Assembly (NCBI GenBank): GCA_016714975.1
Contig: JADKBR010000017.1
Location: 310,001 to 374,000, forward strand
From: Candidatus Dechloromonas phosphorivorans
GTDB lineage: Bacteria; Pseudomonadota; Gammaproteobacteria; Burkholderiales; Rhodocyclaceae
DNA length: 64,000 bases
Reading direction: 5' to 3'
Shown: positions 33,410 through 43,139 of the stretch, piece by piece
How positions within the stretch are numbered: the first letter of the stretch is position 1
How the letters are laid out: each line of letters opens with the position of its first letter
Program-made: the position numbers and the translations under genes
The notes under the pieces: model-generated
The model's input: only the letters and a program-made list of their open reading frames with translations
What the model was told of the DNA's origin: nothing
Databases searched by the model: none

Positions 33410-36400
33410 TTATGCCGAGTTGCATTGCCTCTCGAACTTCAGCTTCCTGCGCGGCGCCTCGCATCCGGAGGAACTGGTCGCGCAGGCCGTCGCGCAGGGC
33501 TATACGGCGCTGGCGCTGACCGACGAATGCTCGCTGGCCGGCGTCGTGCGCGCGCATCTGGCGGCGAAGGATGCCGGTCTGAAGCTGATCGTCGGCAGCG
33601 AGATGGTTGTGACCATGGAAACAACGGCTGGCCCTGGCGCCGGCGGCCTGAGGCTGGTGTTTCTGGCGTGCAACCGCCACGGCTACGGCAACCTCTCGGC
33701 GCTGATCACGCTGGCCCGGCGGCGCGCGGAGAAGGGCTGCTATTTGTTGCAACGGTTCGATCTGGAGGTGGTCTCGCCGAGCGGCGCCGTACCCGACTGC
33801 CTCGTCCTCTGGCTGCCGGGTGATTCGCCGGCGCCGGAAGACGGATGCTGGCTGGCCGAGCGCTTTCCCGGCCGGGCCTGGATCGCCGTCGAACTGCACG
33901 CCGGGCCCGACGATGCCGCCCGGGTGGAAGTCCTGCAGGCGCTGGGCGCGACCAGCGGCCTGCCGCTGGTGGCGGCCGGCGACGTGCATATGCATGTCAA
34001 GGCGCGCCGGCCCGTGCAGGATGTGCTGACCGCCCTGCGCCTGAAGACGACGGTATTCGACGCGGGCTATGCGCTGTTCCCGAACGGCGAGCGCCACCTG
34101 CGCACCCGATTGCGCCTGTCGCGCCTCCATCCGCCGGCCCTGCTGGGGGAAACGCTGAATGTTGCCGCGCGCTGCGAGTTTTCGCTCGACGAACTGCGCT
34201 ACGAATATCCGGAGGAGATCATTCCGGCCGGCGAAACGCCCGCGTCATGGCTGCGCGCCGAGACCGGACGCGGCCTGTTGCGCCGCTATCCGGACGGCGT
34301 GCCGGCCGGCGTGCAGGAGCGGGTCGAGCACGAGTTGAAGCTGATCGCCGAGATGGCCTACGAGGCCTATTTCCTGACGGTGTACGACATCGTCTGCTTT
34401 GCCCGCGAGCGGCAGATCCTCTGCCAGGGGCGTGGCTCGGCGGCCAACTCGGCCGTGTGCTACGCGCTCGGCATCACCGAGGTCGATCCGGCGCGCTCGG
34501 CGCTGCTCTTCGAACGCTTCATCTCCAAAGAGCGCGGCGAGCCGCCGGATATCGACGTCGATTTCGAGCACGAACGGCGCGAGGAAGTGATCCAGTACAT
34601 CTACGCCAAATACGGTCGCGAGCGGGCGGCGCTGGCGGCGGCGGTGATCACCTGGCGGACCAAGGGCGCGCTGCGCGATGCGGGCCGGGCGCTCGGCTTC
34701 GGCATCGCCCAGATCAACGCGCTGACCGCGTCGCTGGCCTGGTGGGACAAGCGCGAGCAATTGCCGGAACGCTTCGCCGAGCTTGGCCTCGACCCGGCCG
34801 CGCCGCGCGTCGGGAAGTGGCTGGCGATCGCCGGTGCGCTGCGCGGGTTTCCGCGTCACCTGACGCAGCACACCGGCGGTTTCGTCATCGCCCGCGGGCC
34901 GCTGTCAAGGCTGGTGCCGGTCGAGAATGCGGCGATGCCCGAGCGCAGCGTGATCCAGTGGGACAAGGACGACCTCGACGCGATGGGTCTGATCAAGGTC
35001 GATATCCTCGCCCTCGGCATGCTGTCGGCGATTCGCCGGATGTTGCAGATCGTCGCAGAGCGCTCCGGTCGACCGTTCAAAATGCACCAGATCCCGGCCG
35101 AGGACCCGGCGACCTACGAAATGCTCTGCCACGCCGACAGCATGGGCGTCTTCCAGGTCGAATCGCGCGCCCAGATGGCCATGCTGCCGCGCCTGCAGCC
35201 GCGCAGCTTCTACGACCTGGTGGTCGAAGTGGCGCTGGTCAGGCCGGGGCCGATCCAGGGCGACATGGTCCATCCCTACCTGAAGCGGCGGCAGAAGAAG
35301 GAGCGGGTCGAGAAGATCTCGCCGGCGGTCGACGCCGTGCTGGCGCGCACCTTCGGCGTGCCGATTTTCCAGGAACAGGTCATGCAACTGGCTGTCGTCG
35401 CCGCCAACTTCACCCCCGGCGAGGCCGACCAGTTGCGCCGTTCGATGGCGGCCTGGCGCAGGAAGGGCGGGCTGGAACACTTCGAGCAGAAACTGCTCGC
35501 CGGCATGGCCGCCAACGGGCTGCCCGAGGCCTTCGCCCGGCGCATCATCGCGCAGATCCAGGGTTTCGGCGAATACGGCTTTCCCGAGTCGCACGCTGCC
35601 AGTTTCGCGCTGCTCGTCTATGCCTCGGCCTGGCTCAAGCGCCACCACCCGGCGCCATTCCTGTGCGGTCTGCTCAACAGCCAGCCGATGGGCTTCTACT
35701 CGCCGTCGCTGCTCATTCAGGATGCGCGCCGCCACGGCGTCGTCGTGCTGCCGCCGGACGCCAATGCCAGCGACTGGGACAGCCGGATCGACGCCGATGG
35801 TGCCGTGCGCCTCGGCCTGCGCGAGATCAGCGGGTTTGCGCGGGCGGTGGCCGAGCGTGTCGCGGTCGACCGCCGGAAAAGGCCATTTTCCAGCGTTGCC
35901 GATCTGGCGGCGCGGGCCGGCCTGCAACGGCGCGACCTCGATCTGCTCGCCGCCGCCGATGCGCTGCACAGCCTGGCCGGGCATCGCCGGCAGGCGGCTT
36001 GGGCGGCGACGGCGGCCGTCGTTCAGGGTGACCTGTTCGACCGACTGCCGCCGTCGGAAACAGCCACCGATTTGCCGGCGCCGAACGCCGGCGAAAACCT
36101 GATCGCCGATTACCGCAGCCTTGGCCTGACCCTGCGCCCCCATCCGCTGACCCTGTTGCGCCAGCGCCTGACAGAGCGACGTTTCGTCACGGCGGCAGTG
36201 CTGAAAACAGCGGGCCAGCGCGTCCTGATCCGCGCCGCCGGCATCGTCGTCGGGCGGCAGCGGCCGGGCACGGCGACCGGCATCGTCTTCGTCACGCTGG
36301 AAGACGAAACAGGGCTGGCCAATATCGTCGTTTATCCGCAACTGGTCGACAAGCAGCGGCGCGAACTGCTCGGCTCAAGTCTGCTCGGCGTCTACGGGCA

Positions 36401-36503
36401 ATTGCAGAAGGAAGGGGAGGTCGTGCATCTGGTCGCCCGGCGTCTGGTCGATCTGTCCGCCTGGCTCGGTCGGCTGGAGACGGTCAGCCGGGACTTTCAC
36501 TGA
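33393..36503 (+). CDS. dnaE2: Error-prone DNA polymerase DnaE2 (ImuC)
   Basis: 1036 residues from ATG 33393, the usual DnaE2 length. A PHP domain comes first (ELHCLSNFSFLRGASHPEEL; LALTDECSLAGVVRAH), then the C-family palm with GRGSAANSAVCYALG and the Asp pair PDIDVDFEHERREEV. After it come the fingers (GFPRHLTQHTGGFVI; GDMVHPYLKRRQ; FGVPIFQEQVMQLAV) and a C-terminal OB fold (GIVVGRQRPGTATGIVF). It copies damaged DNA as part of the SOS mutasome with ImuA and ImuB. Last gene of the operon. Confidence 0.96.
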   Translation: MASLPDYAELHCLSNFSFLRGASHPEELVAQAVAQGYTALALTDECSLAGVVRAHLAAKDAGLKLIVGSEMVVTMETTAGPGAGGLRLVFLACNRHGYGNLSALITLARRRAEKGCYLLQRFDLEVVSPSGAVPDCLVLWLPGDSPAPEDGCWLAERFPGRAWIAVELHAGPDDAARVEVLQALGATSGLPLVAAGDVHMHVKARRPVQDVLTALRLKTTVFDAGYALFPNGERHLRTRLRLSRLHPPALLGETLNVAARCEFSLDELRYEYPEEIIPAGETPASWLRAETGRGLLRRYPDGVPAGVQERVEHELKLIAEMAYEAYFLTVYDIVCFARERQILCQGRGSAANSAVCYALGITEVDPARSALLFERFISKERGEPPDIDVDFEHERREEVIQYIYAKYGRERAALAAAVITWRTKGALRDAGRALGFGIAQINALTASLAWWDKREQLPERFAELGLDPAAPRVGKWLAIAGALRGFPRHLTQHTGGFVIARGPLSRLVPVENAAMPERSVIQWDKDDLDAMGLIKVDILALGMLSAIRRMLQIVAERSGRPFKMHQIPAEDPATYEMLCHADSMGVFQVESRAQMAMLPRLQPRSFYDLVVEVALVRPGPIQGDMVHPYLKRRQKKERVEKISPAVDAVLARTFGVPIFQEQVMQLAVVAANFTPGEADQLRRSMAAWRRKGGLEHFEQKLLAGMAANGLPEAFARRIIAQIQGFGEYGFPESHAASFALLVYASAWLKRHHPAPFLCGLLNSQPMGFYSPSLLIQDARRHGVVVLPPDANASDWDSRIDADGAVRLGLREISGFARAVAERVAVDRRKRPFSSVADLAARAGLQRRDLDLLAAADALHSLAGHRRQAAWAATAAVVQGDLFDRLPPSETATDLPAPNAGENLIADYRSLGLTLRPHPLTLLRQRLTERRFVTAAVLKTAGQRVLIRAAGIVVGRQRPGTATGIVFVTLEDETGLANIVVYPQLVDKQRRELLGSSLLGVYGQLQKEGEVVHLVARRLVDLSAWLGRLETVSRDFH

Positions 36504-36623
36504 ACATCTCACAGAACGGTCATTTGATGACGAAGCCGCGAAGGCAACTGCGCCAGTGCTTGATGTCTTGCGTCTTCATCTTCCATGCAACTGTGGCTAA
36601 AAAACCGCGAGAAAATTCAATAT

Positions 36624-37217
36624 TCAGTTTGCCGGATCAAGAAGTTGTCTTGGACTGGCCTGATCAAGATTGTACTTCAGCATGTTGCAGAACAATCGCC
36701 CCTGCTCGATTGCGTCGTCGATTGCTACGTGGGTATGTGGCACATCGTCAAACCACGCCGTCGGCATCGACTGTTTTCCACAATTCCGATACGGTTTGCG
36801 CAGTAGCCCCATCGCATAGGTCTTGATGTCTATCACCGCGTAGCCGAAGGGATTTTCGCCAACGAATTCCATGAGGTACCAATAGACGAATGGAAAGTCG
36901 AAAGCGCTTGGATAAGCCACGAAGACTGGCTTGCCAGAAAGAGCCTTGATCCAGGCCACGTAGCGTCGCATGGCAACCTGGGGCTGCTCCGGATTCTGCC
37001 GACAAGCAGCCCAAGCCTCGGGCTGCGTTGCCCACCAGGCCACGGTCCTGGGGTCTGGAATTACGCGGGGCAGCGTATTCAGGTTCGCGGAAAACGTGCC
37101 GAGCAATCTCTTGTCGGCTGTAAAGGCCGCCGATCCAAAGCTCAGCATGGAGTGTTTTCCTGCCACCGGGCCGTCGGTTTCGACATCGGTGCTCACGTAA
37201 ATTTCATTCATGCCCAA
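36624..37217 (-). CDS. DEDDh 3'-5' exonuclease (RNase T/epsilon-like)
   Basis: 197 residues. Exo I YVSTDVETDGPV (Asp and Glu), Exo II in VAYPSAFDFPFVYWYL (Asp in the usual N/S-x-x-FD pattern) and Exo III HVAIDDAIEQGRLF (His-x5-Asp) make a full DEDDh set. The start may be ATG 37217 or the better-placed ATG 37211. It may act on DNA or RNA; position downstream of and facing the mutasome hints at DNA repair but is weak evidence. Codon use is a little less G+C-rich than in dnaE2. Confidence 0.88.
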   Translation of the reverse strand: MGMNEIYVSTDVETDGPVAGKHSMLSFGSAAFTADKRLLGTFSANLNTLPRVIPDPRTVAWWATQPEAWAACRQNPEQPQVAMRRYVAWIKALSGKPVFVAYPSAFDFPFVYWYLMEFVGENPFGYAVIDIKTYAMGLLRKPYRNCGKQSMPTAWFDDVPHTHVAIDDAIEQGRLFCNMLKYNLDQASPRQLLDPAN

Positions 37218-37802
37218 TACTCTACTGGAGTTTCCGGCCAGCGCAGAGCGCTTCCATGCTGTTGCTGATCCGCCGACAGGGCACTCGGCGCGAGTACCAG
37301 TCAGTGCAACGCCCTGCCAAGGGTGACAGTGTCGTCACTTGCAAGGCGAGATGAAGATCGAGGCGCACACGGCGTTCGAACTGGCGCTCAAGCGGATCAG
37401 CCAGAGCGTCAGTACGTTTCCAAGGCCTCGGGCTGAGCGATCTTCTGGACGTGCTGTCGGATACGCGCTGCCCTTACTGGCTGGCTCACAGCCCAGGGCT
37501 GACAGTTCTCGCCGACCCGATGAGTCGCAGTTGCCAACATTTGTCGGCCGCTTGAACCGTCGACTGATCTTGGAGCCAAGGGGCTGAGCCTCTACAAGCG
37601 ATCGCAGTCGATTCGCTCCGCTGAAACGATGCGAATGTGACATAGGTGACGCGCCGCACAGATAGCGATCCGGACCCACGAACTGGCTGGTGCGGTTTTT
37701 TTCGCTGGTGTGCCGAATTGCAAGGCAAAACACGTACTGTTCGAATGAGCGAGGCCCGCCCCGTCACCTGATGATTCGTGCTGAATCGGTCAAGGACGGG
37801 AG
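37218..37802. other. Gene-less 585-bp region before the flagellar cluster
   Basis: Contains no frame I would call a gene; a short open frame at 37339-37587 has no ribosome site or family match. It must hold the flhB promoter. A sequence resembling a sigma-54 site near 37710 has one base too many between GG and GC. It may contain decayed coding remnants at the border of the flagellar region. Confidence 0.4.
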
Positions 37803-38945
37803 ATGGCAGAAGACACAGGCTTGGAACGTACCGAACCCGCATCAGCACGACGGCGTGAGGAGGCGCGGGAACAGGGGCAGGTCGTGCATTCGCGCGAGCT
37901 GTCGACCTTGGCGTTGCTGCTCGCCGGCGGTGGGGGACTTTGGTTCCTGGGGGCGGGAATTTCCGATCGGCTGTTGGGCCTGGTGCGTCACGGCATGGAA
38001 CTTGACCGAGCGCTGGCATTCGCCCCGAACTTGATGCTCACACGCCTCAAGGAGGCTTCGGTCGATATGCTGCTCGCGCTATCACCGCTCCTGCTGCTGT
38101 TTGTCCTGGCCGCAATCGCCTCTACGCTGCTTTTGAGTGGCTGGCTGTTCAGCTTCAAGCCGATGCTCCCCGACTTCGGTCGCCTTGACCCAATCAAGGG
38201 GCTTTCACGTGTCGTGTCGTGGAATGGCGTGGTGGAGATGATCAAGGCGGTCGGCAAGACCCTGCTCGTCGGCGTCGTTGCTGCGTGGGTCATCTGGAAG
38301 AATAGTGGCGCGGTGTTCTCGCTTGCCGCCGAGCCGCTGGCCTCCGGTATGACGCACATGATGCAGCTTGTCGGTACGAGCTTCCTTGTCATGGCGGGGA
38401 GCATGGCCTTGATTGTGGCAGTCGATATTCCGTTCCAGCTCTGGGATCACGAGAAGAAACTGCGCATGACGCGCGAGGAAGTGCGTCAGGAAAACAAGGA
38501 AACCGAAGGCGATCCGCAGGTCAAGGCGCACATCCGCAGCCAGCAACGCGAGATGGCGCGCCGGCGCATGATGTCGGAGGTTCCCAAGGCCGACGTGGTT
38601 GTCACCAATCCGACTCACTACGCTGTCGCGCTGCGCTATCGGGACGGGGCGATGCGCGCCCCGATGGTGGTGGCGAAAGGCGCACACCTGTTGGCCGCGC
38701 GTATTCGCACACTGGCCGAGGAGCACCACGTGCCAGTACTGGAGGCGGCACCGCTCGCTCGCGCCCTGTATCGTCACGCGGAGCTGGGCGACGAGATTCC
38801 GGCCCCGCTCTATACCGCGGTGGCCGAGGTGCTGGCGTACGTTTACCAACTGCGTCGGCAGCAGGAGTTCGGCGGCCCGTTGCCGCAACCACCTGACCTG
38901 TTGCCATTGCCTGTCGGTCTTGATCCAGGTGAGGTTGCCGCATGA
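37803..38945 (+). CDS. flhB: FlhB, flagellar export switch protein
   Basis: 380 residues. An N-terminal EDTGLERTEPASARRREEAR segment leads to four membrane helices. The cytoplasmic domain contains the self-cleaving NPTH site in VVVTNPTHYAVALRY (near 272), preceded by the conserved linker DHEKKLRMTREEVRQENKET. Cleavage there switches export from rod/hook to filament substrates. A Pro-rich tail (PLPQPPDLLPLP) extends the usual length by about 20 residues. Its stop overlaps flhA by ATGA. First gene of flhB-flhA-flhF-flhG-fliA-motC-motD. Confidence 0.97.
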   Translation: MAEDTGLERTEPASARRREEAREQGQVVHSRELSTLALLLAGGGGLWFLGAGISDRLLGLVRHGMELDRALAFAPNLMLTRLKEASVDMLLALSPLLLLFVLAAIASTLLLSGWLFSFKPMLPDFGRLDPIKGLSRVVSWNGVVEMIKAVGKTLLVGVVAAWVIWKNSGAVFSLAAEPLASGMTHMMQLVGTSFLVMAGSMALIVAVDIPFQLWDHEKKLRMTREEVRQENKETEGDPQVKAHIRSQQREMARRRMMSEVPKADVVVTNPTHYAVALRYRDGAMRAPMVVAKGAHLLAARIRTLAEEHHVPVLEAAPLARALYRHAELGDEIPAPLYTAVAEVLAYVYQLRRQQEFGGPLPQPPDLLPLPVGLDPGEVAA

Positions 38946-41023
38946 ACACCAGCTTCAGTCCGAGGTTGTTGCTGGGCAGCGGCGGCATTCCGGCGATGGC
39001 GGTGCCCGTCCTGATCATCTTGATCCTGACGATGATGATCCTGCCGGTGCCGCCGTTCCTGCTCGATCTGCTGTTCACCTTCAATATCGCGCTCTCCATC
39101 ATCGTGCTGCTGGCCAGCCTGTACACGATGAAGCCGCTCGATTTCGCAGCCTTCCCTACGGTTCTCCTGCTGACGACGTTGCTCCGCCTCTCGCTCAACG
39201 TTGCCTCGACGCGGGTTGTGTTGCTCCGCGGACATACCGGCCCGGAGGCTGCCGGGAAGGTGATCGAGGCGTTCGGGCAGTTTCTGGTCGGTGGGAATTA
39301 CGCCGTCGGGATGGTCGTGTTCGCTATCCTGGTGGTGATCAATTTTGTGGTGATTACCAAGGGCGCTGGGCGTATCGCCGAGGTCGGCGCACGTTTTACC
39401 CTGGATGCGATGCCGGGCAAACAGATGGCAATCGACGCCGATCTCAATGCGGGATTGATCGGCGAGGAAGATGCGCGCCGTCGCCGCAGGGAGATTTCTC
39501 AGGAGGCCGAGTTCTACGGCGCCATGGATGGCGCCAGCAAGTTCGTGCGCGGTGATGCCGTTGCCGGGATCATCATCCTCTTGGTAAACATCATTGGTGG
39601 CCTTGTCGTAGGTGTGCTGCAGCACGATCTGGATGTGGCCACGGCGGCGAAGTACTACATTCTGCTGAGTATTGGCGATGGCCTGGTGGCGCAGATTCCA
39701 GCGTTGCTGATTTCCACCGCAGCAGGTATCGTCGTCAGCCGCGTGGACAGCGATCAGAGCATAGGTGAACAGCTGGCCGGACAGTTGTTCAACAAGTCGC
39801 AGGTGCTGGCGATCACTGCTGCGATTCTCGGCGTCATGGGACTGATTCCGGGCATGCCGAATTTCGTCTTCTTGCTGATTGCGGGGCTGCTGGCTGTGGG
39901 CGGATACATGATCGCCACGCGGAAGATCGTGCCGGAAGGGCCGGCGCCGGTGGAACAGGCGGTGGCGGGTTCCGCCGTCGAGGCGACCTGGAACGACGTC
40001 GTTCCGGTAGATACGCTTGGACTGGAGGTCGGCTACCGGCTGATTCCGCTGGTCGACAAGGCGCAGGACGGCGAGTTGCTCAAGCGCATCAAGGGACTGC
40101 GCAAGAAATTTGCTTTGGATATCGGCTTTCTGCCGCCGGCGGTGCATATCCGCGACAACCTGGAATTGCGTCCCAGCGCCTACTTGATCACGTTGAAGGG
40201 CGTTGACATGGGTCGTGGGGAGGCTCACCCCGGCATGTACCTTGCCATCAATCCGGGTCACGTGAATACGACCCTGCCCGGTACCGTCACTCGCGACCCG
40301 GCGTTCGGGCTGCCGGCGGTATGGGTCGAGGCGGGAATGCGCGAGCAGGCGCAGACCTTCGGCTACACTGTAGTTGATGCCGGCACGGTGATTGCTACCC
40401 ACCTGAATCTCGTGATGCAGACGCATGCATCCGAGCTGCTGGGTCGTCAGGAGACGCAGCAGCTGCTTGATTACGTCGGGCGCGACTCGCCCAAGCTGAT
40501 AGAGGATCTGGTTCCGAAATTGCTGCCGCTCGGGACGGTGCAGAAGGTCTTGCAGCGTCTCCTTGAGGAAGGCGTGCATATCCGTGACATGCGCACCATT
40601 ATCGAGGTGCTCGCCGAGCACGGCGGACGAATTCAGGAGGCCGGCGAGTTGACCGCACTGGTGCGAGTGGCGCTTGGGCGTGCGATTACGCAACAGCTGT
40701 ATCCGGGGACAAGCGAACTGCAAGTGATGGCTCTGGAACCCGGGTTGGAGCGCTTGCTGCTGCAGGCGGTGCAATCCAAGACAGGGGATGCAGCAGGCAT
40801 CGAGCCAGGTTTGGTCGAAACACTCTTGCGCGAGGCGAGTGCAGCGGCCGGGCAGCAGGAGCGACTCGGCTTGCCAGCCGTACTTCTGGTGCCGGCCGAG
40901 TTGCGCGTGCTGCTTTCCCGGTTCCTGCGCCGTGCGGTATCGCAGATCAAGGTAATCGCCCATAGCGAAGTTCCGGATACCAGCACCATCAAAGTCACAG
41001 CATTGGTTGGGAGCAAAGTATGA
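38942..41023 (+). CDS. flhA: FlhA, flagellar export gate protein
   Basis: 693 residues, standard length. Eight N-terminal membrane helices, with the FHIPEP-region block YTMKPLDFAAFPTVLLLTTL and RLSLNVASTRVVLL, and the acidic loop KGAGRIAEVGARFTLDAMPG with KQMAIDADLNAGLI. The large cytoplasmic domain (from about 350) holds chaperone- and substrate-docking surfaces. It forms the nonameric export gate with FlhB, FliP, FliQ and FliR. Overlaps flhF by 4 bp. Confidence 0.97.
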   Translation: MNTSFSPRLLLGSGGIPAMAVPVLIILILTMMILPVPPFLLDLLFTFNIALSIIVLLASLYTMKPLDFAAFPTVLLLTTLLRLSLNVASTRVVLLRGHTGPEAAGKVIEAFGQFLVGGNYAVGMVVFAILVVINFVVITKGAGRIAEVGARFTLDAMPGKQMAIDADLNAGLIGEEDARRRRREISQEAEFYGAMDGASKFVRGDAVAGIIILLVNIIGGLVVGVLQHDLDVATAAKYYILLSIGDGLVAQIPALLISTAAGIVVSRVDSDQSIGEQLAGQLFNKSQVLAITAAILGVMGLIPGMPNFVFLLIAGLLAVGGYMIATRKIVPEGPAPVEQAVAGSAVEATWNDVVPVDTLGLEVGYRLIPLVDKAQDGELLKRIKGLRKKFALDIGFLPPAVHIRDNLELRPSAYLITLKGVDMGRGEAHPGMYLAINPGHVNTTLPGTVTRDPAFGLPAVWVEAGMREQAQTFGYTVVDAGTVIATHLNLVMQTHASELLGRQETQQLLDYVGRDSPKLIEDLVPKLLPLGTVQKVLQRLLEEGVHIRDMRTIIEVLAEHGGRIQEAGELTALVRVALGRAITQQLYPGTSELQVMALEPGLERLLLQAVQSKTGDAAGIEPGLVETLLREASAAAGQQERLGLPAVLLVPAELRVLLSRFLRRAVSQIKVIAHSEVPDTSTIKVTALVGSKV

Positions 41024-42249
41024 ACGTCAGGAAGTTTTTTGCCAGCAGCTCGCGTCAGGCCTTGTATCTGGTGCGGGAGAGCATGGGGCCGGATGCACTG
41101 ATTCTCTCCAACCATCAGGTTGAGGGCGGCGTTGAGATCCTTGCCATGGCGCAGGCGGATATGCCACCGCTCGCTGCGACGACGCATGTACATCGGGGCA
41201 AGGCAGAGGATCCGCCAGGACGCAGCCCGCAACCGGTGGCGTCGCCCATTGCGGTCGCCGCCGCAGTCGACACTGCAGCAGCAGACCCGGCGACGAGCAA
41301 CCTTGCTAGCGAGATCAAGTCCATGCGCGGAATGATTGAGGAGCATCTTAGCTTCCAGGCGTGGGACAACGCCCAGCGAGGCGATCCGGGCAAAGCCAAA
41401 GTATTGCGTGACATGCTGCTCGCCGGCTTCAGTCCGGCGCTGGCGCGCCAGTTTCTCGCCAAGATGCCGCACGGACTGGGGGTAGAAAAAAAGCTCGAGT
41501 GGGTCAAGGCGGTACTGGATCGCAATCTGCGGATCGTGGCGACGGCCGATGAAATTGTCAAACGCGGGGGTGTCTACGCCTTGGTCGGTCCGACCGGTGT
41601 CGGGAAAACCACCACGGTGGCAAAAATCGCCGCGCGCTGCGTTGTTCGCTATGGCGCTGAACGGCTCGCGCTGCTGACCACGGATGGTTACCGCATCGGA
41701 GCACACGAGCAACTACGCATTTACGGCAAGCTCCTGGGCGTGCGCGTAATTGCCATCAAGGACACGCCCGACCTGCAGTACGTACTGGACGATCTGCGCG
41801 GCAAGCACCTCGTACTGATCGACACGGTTGGGATGAGCCAGCGCGACCAGTTGGTGCCTGAGCAGCTCGCGATGTTGTCTGCCTCCGGCACCGGGATACA
41901 GCGACTTCTATTGCTGAATGCTGCCGGCAATGGCGAAACGCTTGATGATGTAGTGCGCGTCTATCGCGGTGCGGGAGTGCACGGCTGCATCATTACCAAG
42001 GCCGATGAGGCGGTTCGCATCGCTACTGTCCTCGATGTCGCGATTCGCCATCAACTGCCCCTGCACTACGTTACCGATGGCCAGCGCGTTCCCGAGGATC
42101 TGCATTTGCCTGACCGGGAGTCTCTGCTGCGGGGTGCGCTATGCCCGGTTACAACGCCATCGGCTCACCATCTGGACGCCACGGAGTGCCAGTTGATGTT
42201 GGCCTCATCCTCGCTGGGTGGTGTTGCGGCAGGAGCAAGTTTTGCCTAG
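41020..42249 (+). CDS. flhF: FlhF, SRP-type GTPase placing the polar flagellum
   Basis: 409 residues. The B domain starts MNVRKFFASSSRQALYLVRE, followed by a variable linker, N domain helices and the G domain with P-loop GPTGVGKTTTVAKIAA (about 191), G2/G3 region TTDGYRIGAHEQL and DTVGMSQRDQ, and TKADEA (G4). FlhF sets the place and number of polar flagella together with FlhG. The DTVG motif has Val where SRP GTPases mostly have Ala. Directly coupled to flhG. Confidence 0.95.
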   Translation: MNVRKFFASSSRQALYLVRESMGPDALILSNHQVEGGVEILAMAQADMPPLAATTHVHRGKAEDPPGRSPQPVASPIAVAAAVDTAAADPATSNLASEIKSMRGMIEEHLSFQAWDNAQRGDPGKAKVLRDMLLAGFSPALARQFLAKMPHGLGVEKKLEWVKAVLDRNLRIVATADEIVKRGGVYALVGPTGVGKTTTVAKIAARCVVRYGAERLALLTTDGYRIGAHEQLRIYGKLLGVRVIAIKDTPDLQYVLDDLRGKHLVLIDTVGMSQRDQLVPEQLAMLSASGTGIQRLLLLNAAGNGETLDDVVRVYRGAGVHGCIITKADEAVRIATVLDVAIRHQLPLHYVTDGQRVPEDLHLPDRESLLRGALCPVTTPSAHHLDATECQLMLASSSLGGVAAGASFA

Positions 42250-43132
42250 CAGGAGACATGATCAGGCCGAAGGCCTGCGCCGGATGACCGGTCACGGCAC
42301 ACTGCGTGTGGTTTCCCTCGGTGCCGGGGAAGGCGGTAGCGCCAGGACCATGGCGATTATCAATCTCGCCGGAGCCCTCGCAGAACTGGGCCGCGACGTC
42401 TTGGTGCTCGACGAGAGCCCGACGGAGTATGGTGTCACCGCGACACTCGGGCTGAAAGCCCGCTTCGACCTTGAAGACGTTATCAGGCGGAAACGCGATC
42501 TGGACGAGGTGATTGTCCGTGGTCCGGCGGGAATCATGATCTTGCCGGTAGCGTGCGGCGCTCGCTCGCTGGCCCAACTGCCTGCGTCAGAGCAACAGTG
42601 GCTGGTGGACCGCTGCAGCCGACTCGGGTTCGCGGTGGATACCTTGCTGATGGACGCCGTCCCCGGAAGTGCCAGCGGGCTGGTCTGGCCGGGCGTCACA
42701 GCTCAGGAGGTGATCATTATTGGTGGAGGTGGTGCCAATGCAGTTACCGCAGCCTATGCGCTGATCAAGCGGCTGAGCAGCGAGTTCGGGCGACGCGAAT
42801 TTCATGTCGTGGTAAGCGACGTCGCAAGCGAGCGCGAGGCGCGTATTGTTTGTGGCAATGTAGCACGCGTTGCGCGCCGCTATCTGCAGGTATCTCTCGA
42901 TTTTGTGGGACATGTTCCGCCTGATGATAAGATGCGGCATGCGGCGAGAATGAGGCTCCCGGTTGTGGCGGCGTTTCCCACCGCTGCTGCTGCAGAGAGT
43001 TTCCGCCGCCTTGCGCAGGTGATCATAGCTTCGCCGCGAGCCGAAGACGACGGCAGCGGCTTCGATGACTTCATGCGTAACCTCATCCAGTCAAGCCGCG
43101 TGCATATCGCCGCAGTGCAGATCAGCCCTTAG
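42242..43132 (+). CDS. flhG: FlhG/FleN-like MinD-family protein with degenerate Walker A
   Basis: 296 residues from a TTG start at 42242, chosen because AGGAG lies 6 nt upstream and because it keeps the HDQAEGLRR motif, the FlhF-activating DQAxxLR helix; the ATG at 42284 would lose it. The MinD-like fold follows (VVSLGAGEGGSARTMAIINLA; RDVLVLDESPTEYG). The deviant Walker A KGGVGKT reads EGGSART: both lysines are gone, while the Asp of the A' motif remains. Nucleotide hydrolysis may be lost or altered. It normally limits flagellar number and regulates FlhF. Confidence 0.88.
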   Translation: MPSRRHDQAEGLRRMTGHGTLRVVSLGAGEGGSARTMAIINLAGALAELGRDVLVLDESPTEYGVTATLGLKARFDLEDVIRRKRDLDEVIVRGPAGIMILPVACGARSLAQLPASEQQWLVDRCSRLGFAVDTLLMDAVPGSASGLVWPGVTAQEVIIIGGGGANAVTAAYALIKRLSSEFGRREFHVVVSDVASEREARIVCGNVARVARRYLQVSLDFVGHVPPDDKMRHAARMRLPVVAAFPTAAAAESFRRLAQVIIASPRAEDDGSGFDDFMRNLIQSSRVHIAAVQISP

Positions 43133-43139
43133 GACCAGC

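Noticed and set aside
31901..36341. Long antisense open frames over imuB and dnaE2 (about 480-500 codons each)
   Set aside because: Arg/Gln/Gly-rich translations without family motifs; both sense genes are well supported.
37339..37587. 82-codon open frame before flhB
   Set aside because: No ribosome site, odd composition, no family; more likely chance or gene debris.
37708..37726. Sigma-54-like TGGTGTG...TTGCA before flhB
   Set aside because: There are 11, not 10, bases between GG and GC, which sigma-54 rarely tolerates.
38843..40963. A 706-codon antisense frame over flhA
   Set aside because: Gln/His/Arg-rich shadow product, no motifs; flhA is clearly real.
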